A DNA stretch of 64,000 nucleotides from Sphingomonadales bacterium (GCA_019455285.1 JACFMS010000018.1:1-64000); one strand, 5' to 3'. Positions 48,135-56,309 are shown, numbered from the stretch's first letter. The notes: generated by a model from the letters alone, not told the origin. Numbers and translations are program-made.

Positions 48135-48941
48135 ATGATCAAGGTCGCCGTCATCCAGATGAACGCGCAAGCCGACAAGGCCGATAATGTGCGCCGCGCC
48201 TTGGCGCTGATGGCGCGCGCGGTGGCCGAAGGCGCGCCTGATCTCATCGTGCTGCCGGAGAATTTTACCTGCTATTCCACCGACGCCGCGCTCATGGCAA
48301 GACACGCCGAGGACATGCCGGGCGGCGCGGTCTATCGGGCGCTCAGCGACTTTGCCCGCCGCCATGGCGTTACCCTGCACGCCGGCAGCATGAGCGAGAC
48401 GAGCGCCGACAAGCCTTATAACACCAGCGTGGTGTTTGATCGCGACGGCCGCGAAATCGCCCGCTACCGCAAGATACACCGCTTCGACATCACCTCGCCC
48501 GATGGCGCGAGCTATTTAGAGTCCGCCGTAGTCGGACGCGGCGAGAACATCGTCACCTATCCCCTCGGCGATTTGACCGTGGGCTGCGCCATTTGCTTTG
48601 ATCTGCGCTTCGGCGAGCTTTTTCGCGCGCTTCAAGACAAAGGCGCGGACGTGATCGTGATCCCCAGCGCGTTTACCTACGCCACTGGCCAGGCGCACTG
48701 GAAGACGCTCATTCAATCCCGCGCCATCGAGTTTCAATCATACGTGGTGGCGCCCGATCAAACCGGAACCTTCGATCAGGGGGCGAAACGCACCTGGGGC
48801 CATTCGCTGATCGTCGACCCCTGGGGCGAGGTTATCGCCGAAGCGGGCGAGGAGGAAACCATTCTTTACGCCACATTGGACAAGGCCAAGGTCGACGCCG
48901 TGCGCGGGCGCATCCCGGTGCAAAAGTTGCGGGTATTGTAA
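48135..48941 (+). CDS. Nitrilase-family carbon-nitrogen hydrolase
   Basis: 268 residues from the ATG at 48135. The Glu-Lys-Cys triad is LIVLPENFT, RYRKIHRFD and VGCAICFDLRF. The pattern resembles Nit1/Nit2-type enzymes (omega-amidase or deaminated glutathione amidase). It ends 1 base before a 165-base inverted-repeat element and converges on the ferredoxin gene. Confidence 0.92.
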   Translation: MIKVAVIQMNAQADKADNVRRALALMARAVAEGAPDLIVLPENFTCYSTDAALMARHAEDMPGGAVYRALSDFARRHGVTLHAGSMSETSADKPYNTSVVFDRDGREIARYRKIHRFDITSPDGASYLESAVVGRGENIVTYPLGDLTVGCAICFDLRFGELFRALQDKGADVIVIPSAFTYATGQAHWKTLIQSRAIEFQSYVVAPDQTGTFDQGAKRTWGHSLIVDPWGEVIAEAGEEETILYATLDKAKVDAVRGRIPVQKLRVL

Positions 48942-48942
48942 G

Positions 48943-49107
48943 TTAGAGCAACGTGAGTATAAACAGAATCACAAGCATTTGCGCCATATCCCGTCATCCC
49001 CGCGAAGGCGGGGATCCAGTCCCTTATCAAAGAATCTGGATTCCCGCTTGCGCGGGAATGACGATTACCTATTGAGCGTGACTGTACTGAAACGCACGTT
49101 GCTCTAA
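48943..49107. mobile_element. MITE-like element with terminal inverted repeats, contains palindromic repeat copy 2
   Basis: TTAGAGCAACGTGAGT at the left end matches the inverse of ACGCACGTTGCTCTAA at the right end in 15 of 16 positions. Inside, 48992-49063 is the dispersed palindrome (CGTCATCCCCGCG to CGCGGGAATGACG). It has no open frame and fills the whole space between the stops of two convergent genes. The right part (TGAGCGTGACTGTACTGAAACG region) recurs, inverted, beside copy 4 at 63910-63947, so the unit is larger than the palindrome. No target duplication is certain. Confidence 0.7.
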
Positions 49108-49425
49108 TTATTCTTCCGGCGCGACGGTGAGCGCCAGGCCGTCGAGTTCCTCGGTAAATTCGATCTGGCAGCTTAAGCGTGAGGCCGACGGATCGTAGCT
49201 TTCCAGTTCCTTCAACAAATCGGTCTCTTCTTCGCTGCGCGGCGGCAGCTTCTTTCCCCATTCGCCATTGATGTAGACATGGCAGGTGGCGCATGAACAT
49301 ACGCCGCCGCAAATCGCCGCAACGCCCATGTCGGCGTCGCGTAAAATTTCCATCAGCGAGCTGCCGCTTTCGCCCTTCAGTTCGCGGGTTTTGCCCTTTT
49401 GCGTGGTGACAATAATCTTCGACAT
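49108..49425 (-). CDS. [2Fe-2S] ferredoxin, adrenodoxin/putidaredoxin type
   Basis: 105 residues. The cluster cysteines are in AAICGGVCSCATCHVYI and the later RLSCQIEF. The loop spacing is that of vertebrate-type ferredoxins that serve P450s and Fe-S biogenesis. It lies 45 bases downstream of a matching FAD-dependent ferredoxin reductase, so the two likely form an electron transfer pair. Its oxygenase partner is not in the window. Confidence 0.93.
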   Translation of the reverse strand: MSKIIVTTQKGKTRELKGESGSSLMEILRDADMGVAAICGGVCSCATCHVYINGEWGKKLPPRSEEETDLLKELESYDPSASRLSCQIEFTEELDGLALTVAPEE

Positions 49426-49470
49426 CCGTTATCCTCAATCTGCCGGCTTAGAGTTTATGACTGCTTATTG

Positions 49471-50682
49471 TTATAGTTCCTTCAAAGACACATTGGGGTC
49501 AGCCAATTTTGTCTTGTCCACCACTCGTTTTTCCGCGATGAGTTTTTTCGCGGGAAGAAAATCCTTGAGCATGTTGATGGTGTTGATGGCGACGAAAACG
49601 CCGTCGCGCAAATACGCCACCGAGAATTTGCGCGTCGCCGGATCACCGCGCACAATGGCCTCGTCCGTTGGTTCCGACAAACCGGCGATCTGCAACTTTA
49701 GATCATACTGATCCGACCAGAACCACGGCACCTCGTTATAGGGTTCCGGCTTGCCCAACATGGCGAGCGCCGCGGCGCGGCCTTGGCTGACCGCGTTTTG
49801 CACCGATTCCAAGCGGATGTTGCGGCCCATGAGCGCGCTGGGATGATTGGTGACATCGCCGGCGGCGAAAATATCAGGATCGCTGGTGCGGCAGCAGTCA
49901 TCGACCACGATGCCGTTGTCCACCGCCAAGCCGGCGTCCTTGGCCAGCTCCACATTGGGCACCACGCCGATGCCGACGATGACCATGTCGGCCGCAACCC
50001 TATCGCCCTTGTCGGTGACCACCGCGGTGACCCGGCCATCGCCCTCGAACGCCACCACGCCGGTTTGCAGGCGAATATCCACCCCGGCGGCGCGATGCAC
50101 CTGATCGTAGAACGCCGATACCGCCGGCGCCACCACCCGCGCCATGACGCGATCCATCATTTCCAAGACCGTGACTTGCGTGCCGAGCTTATTGGCCACC
50201 GCCGCCACTTCCAGGCCGATGTAGCCCGCGCCCACCAGCACCAGCCGCTTGCCGGGCGCCAGTTCGGCGCGGATGCCCAGCACGTCATCGATGCCGCGCA
50301 GGTAATGAACGCCGGACAGATCGGCGCCCGGAATGGAAATGCGGCGGACCCGCGCGCCGGTGGCGAGCAGCAATTGGTCGTAGGCCAGGGTCGAGCCGTC
50401 ATCCAGCTTTAACCGCTTGGCTGCCCGCTCGATCCGCGTCACGCTGGTCTTCAAACGTAGATCGATGCCCTTTTCGGCAAAATAGGCCGGCTTCTTGAAG
50501 AACAGCTTTTCCAGTTCGATCTCGCCGGCCAGCAGCCCCTTGGATAACGGGGGTCGTTCGTAAGGCACGTAGGCCTCGTCGCCGATGAGCGCGATCTTGC
50601 CGTCAAATTCGTTGGCTTGCAGCGTCTGGATGGCCTGCGCCGCCGCCTGCCCCGCGCCTACGATCACGATGGTCCTGGTCAT
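49471..50682 (-). CDS. FAD/NADH-dependent ferredoxin reductase
   Basis: 403 residues: FAD motif TIVIVGAGQAAAQAIQTL, VPYERPPLSKG (a putidaredoxin reductase hallmark), LLLATGARVRRI, NAD motif LVLVGAGYIGLEVAAVAN, and FAAGDVTNHPSALMGR. It carries electrons from NAD(P)H to the adjacent [2Fe-2S] ferredoxin. The C-terminal domain (PWFWSDQYDLKLQIAGL) is complete. Confidence 0.93.
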   Translation of the reverse strand: MTRTIVIVGAGQAAAQAIQTLQANEFDGKIALIGDEAYVPYERPPLSKGLLAGEIELEKLFFKKPAYFAEKGIDLRLKTSVTRIERAAKRLKLDDGSTLAYDQLLLATGARVRRISIPGADLSGVHYLRGIDDVLGIRAELAPGKRLVLVGAGYIGLEVAAVANKLGTQVTVLEMMDRVMARVVAPAVSAFYDQVHRAAGVDIRLQTGVVAFEGDGRVTAVVTDKGDRVAADMVIVGIGVVPNVELAKDAGLAVDNGIVVDDCCRTSDPDIFAAGDVTNHPSALMGRNIRLESVQNAVSQGRAAALAMLGKPEPYNEVPWFWSDQYDLKLQIAGLSEPTDEAIVRGDPATRKFSVAYLRDGVFVAINTINMLKDFLPAKKLIAEKRVVDKTKLADPNVSLKEL

Positions 50683-50876
50683 GCTTCCCTGCCCGAGCTT
50701 TTGCTCCGTTCGCCGCCCGCGGCCTGGTTTTTTTTGCTCATCGCCGGGCGCGACCGCCCCCTATTACTTACCGAATCGCCGCTATTCAATAGAATTCTTC
50801 ACTGGCTCCGGCTTGCCTAAAACCCGTCGCGGTGAGACCATGGTCTTCCTGCCGTCTCCATTCAAGGGAGGATCCC

Positions 50877-51365
50877 ATGTTAAAGAGAGTGATTGCCGGC
50901 GCTACCGCCGCAGTATTCGCTTCTGTAACGGTATCTCCAGCGTTTGCGTTCGAGCGGTTCGAAGGTCTGGCCGCCGATAAGGAAGTCACCGCAGGCGTCC
51001 GCTTGACCCTGCCCTTCGGCCCGCGCACCGCAGCGGAAAAGCCGGCCTGGATCGGCCTCGGTCTGACCGCCACCCGCAACTTTGATGGCACCGTCGGGTA
51101 TCGCGATAATACCTACTACAAGGTCAATCTGGCCGAGGTGCGGCTGTCCCAGGACCAGTTGACCAGTTTCCGCCTCGGCAATCTGACGGCCTTGACTTTG
51201 GATGCCGAGGGCAAGGCGATCGGCCAAGAAAAGTCCTTGAATTTCCTGGGTAATACCGGCAACGGCAATGGCTGGCTGTGGCTGGGCGTGGCGGTGGCCG
51301 CCGGCGTCGGCCTCTATCTCATTCTTGATGACGATGACGACAGCAGCGAAGAGTCGCCGGGCTAA
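50877..51365 (+). CDS. Exported protein of unknown function with acidic C-terminal tail
   Basis: 162 residues from the ATG at 50877 (GGGAGG upstream). A signal peptide (MLKRVIAGATAAVFASVTVSPAFA, quoted as its two halves GATAAVFASV and SPAFA) is followed by a beta-rich region with Gly-rich turns (RLTLPFGPRTAAEKP, RLGNLTALTLDAEG), a C-terminal hydrophobic helix WLWLGVAVAAGVGLYLIL and then a run of five Asp with Ser/Glu. I do not recognise the family. It could be a small membrane-anchored envelope protein. Confidence 0.75.
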   Translation: MLKRVIAGATAAVFASVTVSPAFAFERFEGLAADKEVTAGVRLTLPFGPRTAAEKPAWIGLGLTATRNFDGTVGYRDNTYYKVNLAEVRLSQDQLTSFRLGNLTALTLDAEGKAIGQEKSLNFLGNTGNGNGWLWLGVAVAAGVGLYLILDDDDDSSEESPG

Positions 51366-51393
51366 TAGCTAGCCGCAAAGGCCTTTATCCAAC

Positions 51394-52053
51394 TCATTCG
51401 CCGGCTGGCGGCGCGCTCTTCGCGGGCCGCCAGCCGTGTCGCCAGTCATCAAGCGGCATGATTTCTGCCGGCTGGCCGTTGACGTGAAACCAGGAATCGA
51501 CGGCGAATTCTTGGCCGGCGACGATGTCTTGCAGGGTGGCGGCGTTGTGCGGTCCTAGTCCATCAATCAGCCGGCCGCGGTAGGCGATGGCGCCGACGGC
51601 ATGAAAGCGCAACAACCCTTGCGCCGCGAACAGGCGCAAGTAGCGGGTGGTATTGGTGGATTCATCCAGACAGTCCATCTGGCCGCGGGCGTCGAAGGTA
51701 AAGACCGCCGAGCGCGCCTGGTCGCCGGCGGTGCCGGTTTTTACGCCTATGAATGTTTCCATGCGTCCGATGGCCGCCGCCACGCGCGCTCGCTCATCAG
51801 CGGCGGTTTCCGCCGGCGGCGTGAACAGCGCGACGACGTCCCGCCATTCTTCGGCGCTTAAGGATACTTCCTGCCGGTCATCGCAGCCGTAGCCGTGACA
51901 GACCAGGATGCGCGCCGGATCATCGTTGACGCCGGCATAGCGGCGATCGAGATCGCGGCCGGTGATGACGCAGCCCGCCGCCGAAGCGGCGCAGAGCGCG
52001 ACGACGACTGTTCGCCTAGCGCTCGATGCCGCCGTTTTTCTCAAGATCGACAT
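51394..52053 (-). CDS. Conserved alphaproteobacterial lipoprotein of unknown function
   Basis: 219 residues with a lipobox AASAAGC (Cys28). The body has VCHGYGCDDRQEVSL, WRDVVALFTPP, AAIGRMETFIGVKTGT, GQMDCLDESTNTTRYLRL, and FAVDSWFHVNGQPAEIMPL, a pattern I recall from uncharacterised alphaproteobacterial proteins. The paired Cys residues suggest a disulfide outside the cytoplasm. It overlaps the DUF3126 gene by 38 bases. Confidence 0.78.
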   Translation of the reverse strand: MSILRKTAASSARRTVVVALCAASAAGCVITGRDLDRRYAGVNDDPARILVCHGYGCDDRQEVSLSAEEWRDVVALFTPPAETAADERARVAAAIGRMETFIGVKTGTAGDQARSAVFTFDARGQMDCLDESTNTTRYLRLFAAQGLLRFHAVGAIAYRGRLIDGLGPHNAATLQDIVAGQEFAVDSWFHVNGQPAEIMPLDDWRHGWRPAKSAPPAGE

Positions 52054-52282
52054 CGAGGATCACCATGGTGAAGGTGTAGGACACCTCGCCTTCCTCATCG
52101 TCGCGATAGATGGTGCCGACGAACTCTTCGTCGACTTCCACTTCCGCCGCTTCTTTTTGCGGACCCCGTTTGACGCGCACGGCATGGGAGCCGAACAGGG
52201 TATTGAGGTAGCGCTGTAACTTCAGGATCTCACGATCATCCACGGCATCGTCTCCATCGGGCGGGTCTGGCGGTTTTAGCAT
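52016..52282 (-). CDS. DUF3126 family protein
   Basis: 88 residues. ILKLQRYLNTLFGSHAVRVK, AEVEVDEEFVGTIYRDDEEGE and YTFTMVILDVDL match DUF3126, an alphaproteobacterial family. Acidic, soluble. Function unknown; it is translationally linked to the lipoprotein gene by overlap. Confidence 0.85.
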   Translation of the reverse strand: MLKPPDPPDGDDAVDDREILKLQRYLNTLFGSHAVRVKRGPQKEAAEVEVDEEFVGTIYRDDEEGEVSYTFTMVILDVDLEKNGGIER

Positions 52283-52367
52283 TGCTTCACCGTGGCAGCC
52301 AGTTTCTTTACAGCGCCGGACGCGCTATGGTCCCAGACGGCTTTTTCTTGCAAGGAGATATTCGATA

Positions 52368-53240
52368 ATGGCCCTCACGCTGGCGTTCCTGGGACTTGGC
52401 GTCATGGGATATCCGATGGCCGGCCACTTGGCCCGCGCCGGCCATCGCGTCACCGTCTACAATCGCACGCTGGCCACTGCCGACCGCTGGGCCGTCGAGC
52501 ACAAGGGCCACGCCAGGCGCACGCCGGCCGAGGCGGCGCGCGACGCCGACATCGTCTTTGCCTGCGTCGGCAACGACGATCACCTGCGGCAGGTCACGCT
52601 GGGTCCCGGCGGCACCTTCGACGTCATGAAAAAAGGCGCGATCTTCGTTGATCACACCACCGCCTCGGCCGCCATCGCCCGCGAACTTTACGCAGAAGCG
52701 GCGCGACGCGGCCTCCACTTCCTCGATGCGCCGGTGTCCGGCGGCCAGGCCGGGGCCGAGAAGGGCGTGCTGACCGTCATGGTGGGCGGCGACGGTGCCG
52801 CCTTTGAGCGGGCGCGGCCGGCGATTGACACCTACGCCCGCTTCGTCAAGCTTTTAGGGTCGGCGGGATCGGGGCAGCTCGCCAAGATGGTCAACCAGAT
52901 CTGCATCGCCGGCGTGGTGCAAGGATTGGCCGAGGGCCTCCATTTCGCCAAGGCGGCGGGGCTTGATGCGGCGGCGGTGATAGAGACCATCTCCAAGGGC
53001 GCCGCCGGATCGTGGCAGATGGACAACCGCGCCGCCACCATGATCGACGGCAAGTTTAATTTCGGCTTTGCGGTGGATTGGATGAGGAAAGACCTTGCCA
53101 TCGCCCTGGACGAGGCGCGCCGCAACCACGCCCGCCTGCCGTTGACCGCGCTGGTCGATCAGTTCTACGCCGAGGTGCAGGCCATGGGCGGCGGGCGGTG
53201 GGACACCTCCAGCTTGATGGCGCGGTTGGAAAAATCTTAA
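52368..53240 (+). CDS. NAD(P)-dependent beta-hydroxyacid dehydrogenase (3-hydroxyisobutyrate dehydrogenase family)
   Basis: 290 residues: dinucleotide loop LAFLGLGVMGYPMAGHLA, substrate motif FLDAPVSGGQAGAEKG, catalytic Lys in GSGQLAKMVNQIC, and DWMRKDLAIALDEA near the C-terminus. Candidates are 3-hydroxyisobutyrate dehydrogenase, tartronate semialdehyde reductase or glyoxylate/succinic semialdehyde reductase; the exact substrate is unclear. Its stop overlaps that of the convergent thioesterase by 4 bases. Confidence 0.9.
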   Translation: MALTLAFLGLGVMGYPMAGHLARAGHRVTVYNRTLATADRWAVEHKGHARRTPAEAARDADIVFACVGNDDHLRQVTLGPGGTFDVMKKGAIFVDHTTASAAIARELYAEAARRGLHFLDAPVSGGQAGAEKGVLTVMVGGDGAAFERARPAIDTYARFVKLLGSAGSGQLAKMVNQICIAGVVQGLAEGLHFAKAAGLDAAAVIETISKGAAGSWQMDNRAATMIDGKFNFGFAVDWMRKDLAIALDEARRNHARLPLTALVDQFYAEVQAMGGGRWDTSSLMARLEKS

Positions 53241-53680
53241 CCCATTACCAGCTTGTCGCCCTCGGTGGCGCGGATGCGCGCCACCAAGTCGGCATCGAAT
53301 GGCACCGCCTTGCGCGCCTTCTGGTCGGTATTGACCCAGATGACTTCGCCGAAATTGACCGCCCTGTCTTCGCCCTTGCGGTGAATTTCGCCGGTAAACG
53401 TCATGCTGGAGCGGCCGATGCGGGACACCCGGATGCAGACGTCCACCTCTTCATCCACCAGGATCGGTGCTTTCCACTCCACCGTCGCCTTGACGGTGTG
53501 GACATCGACGCCGCTTTTCACCTTCTCAAGATCGGAGAGATGGCCGAAGCGGCGCATGTATTCGGTGATGGCGATATCGTAATAAGTCAAGTAATGGGAC
53601 GTATAAACCACGCCTTGGGCGTCCACTTCCGAATATCGCGTCCGTAACGGCACAAAAAAGCTGAAGTCTGATCGAGACAC
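53237..53680 (-). CDS. Acyl-CoA thioesterase, hotdog (4HBT) family
   Basis: 147 residues. The 4HBT catalytic segment is TRYSEVDAQGVVYTSHYLTY, with the Asp of the 4-hydroxybenzoyl-CoA thioesterase family, then MRRFGHL and the central strand MTFTGEIHR. Probably cleaves acyl-CoA in the cytoplasm; chain length unknown. Confidence 0.88.
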   Translation of the reverse strand: MSRSDFSFFVPLRTRYSEVDAQGVVYTSHYLTYYDIAITEYMRRFGHLSDLEKVKSGVDVHTVKATVEWKAPILVDEEVDVCIRVSRIGRSSMTFTGEIHRKGEDRAVNFGEVIWVNTDQKARKAVPFDADLVARIRATEGDKLVMG

Positions 53681-53782
53681 CGGCGGCGCCTTTCTTAAGA
53701 GGTGGCAATTTGGTCGACGGAGGGTTTATATGCTACACGCTTCCGCTACGCAAAAAATACAAAACACAGAGAGAGCCCTTTG

Positions 53783-54178
53783 ATGACTGACCGCCCCACT
53801 CGCTTGAGCTTTACCCAGCGCCCGATCTGGTGGCGCGCCTTGGGCCGCGGCTTGCGCCGCCGCTGCCCGCACTGCGGGCAAGGCAACGCCTTTGCCGGTT
53901 ATTTGAAGCTTCGCCCCGCCTGCGCGTCGTGCGGCGCGGCTTTGGGCGAGATCCGGGCTGACGATGCGCCGCCTTATTTTACCATCCTGACGGTGGGCCA
54001 CATCGTGGTGCCGGCGATGCTTCTGACCGAGCAGCTCGCCCACCCGCCGGTGGCGCTGCACATGGCGCTATGGCCGGCGCTGACGGCGGCCCTGACCCTG
54101 GCCTTCCTGCCCTGCATCAAGGGCGCGGTGGTGGGCGTCATGTGGGCGACCGGCATCACCGGCGACGAGCGCCGATAG
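53783..54178 (+). CDS. DUF983 family membrane protein with zinc-ribbon-like head
   Basis: 131 residues from the ATG at 53783. A Cys head GLRRRCPHCGQGNAF and CASCGAALGEIRADDAPPYF is followed by two membrane helices (FTILTVGHIVVPAMLLTEQL and LWPALTAALTLAFLPCIKGA). This is the DUF983 pattern of alphaproteobacteria, often near cytochrome oxidase assembly genes. Function unknown. Confidence 0.85.
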   Translation: MTDRPTRLSFTQRPIWWRALGRGLRRRCPHCGQGNAFAGYLKLRPACASCGAALGEIRADDAPPYFTILTVGHIVVPAMLLTEQLAHPPVALHMALWPALTAALTLAFLPCIKGAVVGVMWATGITGDERR

Positions 54179-54179
54179 A

Positions 54180-54998
54180 TCACTCCGCCGGCTTGACGAA
54201 TTTCAAGGTCATGCGGTCGCTTTCGCCGATGGCCTGATAGCGCGCGCGATCTTGCTCACCCATGGCCAGATTGGGCGGCAGCGTCCACACCCCTTTCGGA
54301 TGATCCTTGGTGTCCTTGGGGTTGGCGTTGATCTCCGAGCGCGCGGCCAGACGAAAGCCTGCCCGTTCCGCCAGGGCGATGGCGTATGCCTCGGTGACAT
54401 AGCCTGATTTCGCCGCCGGATCCTGGGGCTTGGCGGGATCGCCGCGGTGCTCCACCAGCCCCAGCACGCCGCCGGGCTTCAAGGCCAGATAGGCGGCGGC
54501 CAGGACCGCTTCCGCCTGACCCTGGCCCATCCAGTTATGGAGGTTGCGGAAGGTCAGCACCATGTCCGCCGAACCAGCGGGGGCGATCTCCACCTTATGG
54601 GGCGGCGCCAGCTCGCTCACCGTCACCCGGTCATAAAGATCGGGTCGCGCCGCCAGCTTGGCGGCCAAGGCCGCGCTGCCGCGGGCGTAATAGCCTTCCT
54701 TGACGTCCTGATCGAAGCCGGCGGCGATGAATCGCCCTTTATCCCGCAGGTAGGGGGCGAGAATTTCCGTATACCACCCTCCACCCGGCCATATTTCGAC
54801 CACGGTCATATCGTCTTTAAGACCAAAAAATTCCAGTGTTTCAACTGGGTGCCGGTAATCGTTGCGGGCGCGGTTTTCGGCTGATCGGTGGTCGCCGTTG
54901 GCGATCTCCTGCAAACGGGCATCGGTTTGGGCCAAGGCGGCGGCGGGAAGGAAGAAGCCAATGATCAAAGCGTGCAGCCAACCCACTGGTAATTGCAT
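54180..54998 (-). CDS. Exported SAM-dependent methyltransferase-like protein (COG4798 type)
   Basis: 272 residues. The N-terminus WLHALIIGFFLPAAALAQTD is a clear signal peptide. The rest has DYRHPVETLEFFGLKDDMTVVEIWPGGGWYTEIL (in parts, motif I VVEIWPGGGWYTE), SADMVLTFRNLHNW and LKPGGVLGLVEHRG, typical of class I methyltransferases. A periplasmic place is odd for a SAM enzyme, as SAM is made in the cytoplasm. Reaction unknown. It ends 1 base from the convergent DUF983 gene. The 252 bases upstream hold a small stem (AAGGAA/TTCCTT, 55015-55030) and the SleB promoter. Confidence 0.85.
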   Translation of the reverse strand: MQLPVGWLHALIIGFFLPAAALAQTDARLQEIANGDHRSAENRARNDYRHPVETLEFFGLKDDMTVVEIWPGGGWYTEILAPYLRDKGRFIAAGFDQDVKEGYYARGSAALAAKLAARPDLYDRVTVSELAPPHKVEIAPAGSADMVLTFRNLHNWMGQGQAEAVLAAAYLALKPGGVLGLVEHRGDPAKPQDPAAKSGYVTEAYAIALAERAGFRLAARSEINANPKDTKDHPKGVWTLPPNLAMGEQDRARYQAIGESDRMTLKFVKPAE

Positions 54999-55250
54999 GG
55001 CGTATCTCCGAAAAAAGGAAGTAATTCCTTCATGTTACAGCAAATCTTTTTGCCGCCGCGTGAATTCATCAAGTCTCACGGAGTTGTGATGGCGCATTTT
55101 TTACTTGTTTTTTACCGCGTTCTCGACGATTTTCCTGGCGATTTCTCCGCGAGACGTCTCGCTGAAGGGGATGGCACGTCATTTGCTTACAATTTTATGA
55201 AAGCTTGATGCTTATTTGATTGAGTTGACGTGCTGATTAGGAGAATGACC

Positions 55251-55895
55251 GTGGCGAAACGTATCTCAGCGATCGCTGGAGCCCTCATAACCCTGACCAC
55301 TCTTGGGTCGTTAACCCCTTCATTTGCTAGCCAAATTTCAGCCAAGCCGGCGATCGAGGCCGACTCCGCCGTAAACCAGATCTCGACCACCGTCGCCGGC
55401 CTGTCGCGGCTGACGAGCTATCTGGGCGCGGTCGCCGCCGAGGTCGGAACTGTCTCAAAACGGGAAATCGCTGTCGGCCAGCAATACAGATGCCTGGCCC
55501 AGGCGGTCTACTTCGAGGCCCGGGGCGAAAGCGATGCCGGCCAGCGCGCCGTCGCCCATGTGGTGCTCAACCGCGTCAAGGATCGCCGCTATCCGCAGAC
55601 CGTGTGTGGCGTGGTGTTCCAAAACGAACACTTAAAGAACCGCTGCCAGTTTTCCTTCGCCTGCGACGGCCGTTCGGACCGGCCCCATGATATCGCCGCC
55701 TGGCGGCGCTCCCTGGAAGTGGCGTTGCAGACCCTGGCCGGGGTTGGCGAGGACGTAACCAACGCCTCGACCCATTATCATGCCCGTTATGTCGCCCCTA
55801 CCTGGGCTCCGGCCCTGGTGGAAACGGCGCGGGTCGGCCAGCACATTTTCTATCGCGAGAATGGCCGGGCAGCGGCGGTTCGCAACCCCAACTAA
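55251..55895 (+). CDS. Cell wall hydrolase, SleB-type (Hydrolase_2)
   Basis: 214 residues from GTG 55251 with AGGAG seven bases before it; ATG 55245 is too near that site and GTG 55230 is the outer limit. A signal peptide (GALITLTTLGSLTPSFA) precedes a linker and the SleB catalytic domain: LAQAVYFEARGESDAGQRAV (in parts YFEARGES), HVVLNRVKDRRYPQTVCGVVFQ, CQFSFACDG. It probably cleaves peptidoglycan in the periplasm during growth; many alphaproteobacteria carry several copies. Confidence 0.88.
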   Translation: MAKRISAIAGALITLTTLGSLTPSFASQISAKPAIEADSAVNQISTTVAGLSRLTSYLGAVAAEVGTVSKREIAVGQQYRCLAQAVYFEARGESDAGQRAVAHVVLNRVKDRRYPQTVCGVVFQNEHLKNRCQFSFACDGRSDRPHDIAAWRRSLEVALQTLAGVGEDVTNASTHYHARYVAPTWAPALVETARVGQHIFYRENGRAAAVRNPN

Positions 55896-55922
55896 TAAAA
55901 AATGAGATTTTTTCCCTGGCTC

Positions 55923-55936
55923 TTGATCTAAGTCAA
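55923..55936. promoter_or_regulatory. FNR/FixK-type box (anaerobox)
   Basis: TTGATCTAAGTCAA fits the TTGAY-N4-RTCAA consensus of FNR/FixK/Dnr regulators of alphaproteobacteria. Its centre is 41.5 bases upstream of 55971, the class II activator distance from the proposed RNA start, and TAGGTT at 55959-55964 would be the -10 element. Confidence 0.7.
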
Positions 55937-55970
55937 GTCAGGCGAGGGGACGATTCGCTAGGTTTGGGGT

Positions 55971-56191
55971 GTCGCGGCAACGTGACCGGCCTGGTTGGAT
56001 GGGCTCTGCTCTGAAAATTAGCCGCAGTGTTTGATGTCGCACCGTGGGTTTCTGTCACTGGTGGGGCGAGATGGGGCTCAGTTGGGCGTACGCAAGTGCG
56101 CAAGCGACATTAACACTGAAGTTTTCTTCCTTCCCTCTTAATCTCTCTGTGCACCAATTGCCCTGCCGCTTTAGCGGCAGGGCATTTTTTT
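55971..56191 (+). ncRNA. Candidate FNR-controlled structured small RNA
   Basis: No protein gene occupies this stretch, yet it folds well. GTCGCG-GCAA-CGTGAC (55971-55986) is a GNRA-capped hairpin at the predicted 5' end. AGTGTT/AACACT (56026-56031 with 56112-56117) and ATGTCGC/GCGACAT (56034-56040 with 56104-56110) close a long-range helix. Inside it GCGTAC-GCAA-GTGCGC (56086-56101) is a second GNRA hairpin. A pyrimidine-rich unpaired tract TTTTCTTCCTTCCCTCTTAA (56121-56140) comes just before a strong terminator (56159-56191). This is how many base-pairing small RNAs look. The start is inferred from the FNR box and -10 position. It may instead be a known family I do not recognise. Confidence 0.62.
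56159..56191 (+). terminator. Strong Rho-independent terminator
   Basis: TGCCCTGCCGC, loop TTTA, GCGGCAGGGCA and seven T: an 11-base perfect stem. No gene ends near it; the closest plus-strand stop is at 55895, 264 bases upstream. This supports a separate transcript. From 56192 to 56309 I see nothing else. Confidence 0.92.
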
Positions 56192-56309
56192 CGCGCCTGG
56201 CGGGCCGTAGCCGTCATCAAGCGATCGGAAACCATTTCAGTTTTATATTACCCCCTGAAATCCGGCTGGAGTAAAATGTGTCTAGACACGGTTATAACCA
56301 ACCTATAGT

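Noticed and set aside
55971-56191. 6S RNA, SRP RNA, RNase P RNA or tmRNA
   Set aside because: No recognisable signature of these RNAs was seen, and the upstream FNR box and terminator-proximal CU tract fit a regulatory RNA better; a covariance search is needed to be sure.
56044-56274. 76-codon open frame inside the candidate small RNA region
   Set aside because: No ribosome binding site, runs through the terminator hairpin, and the composition is not protein-like.
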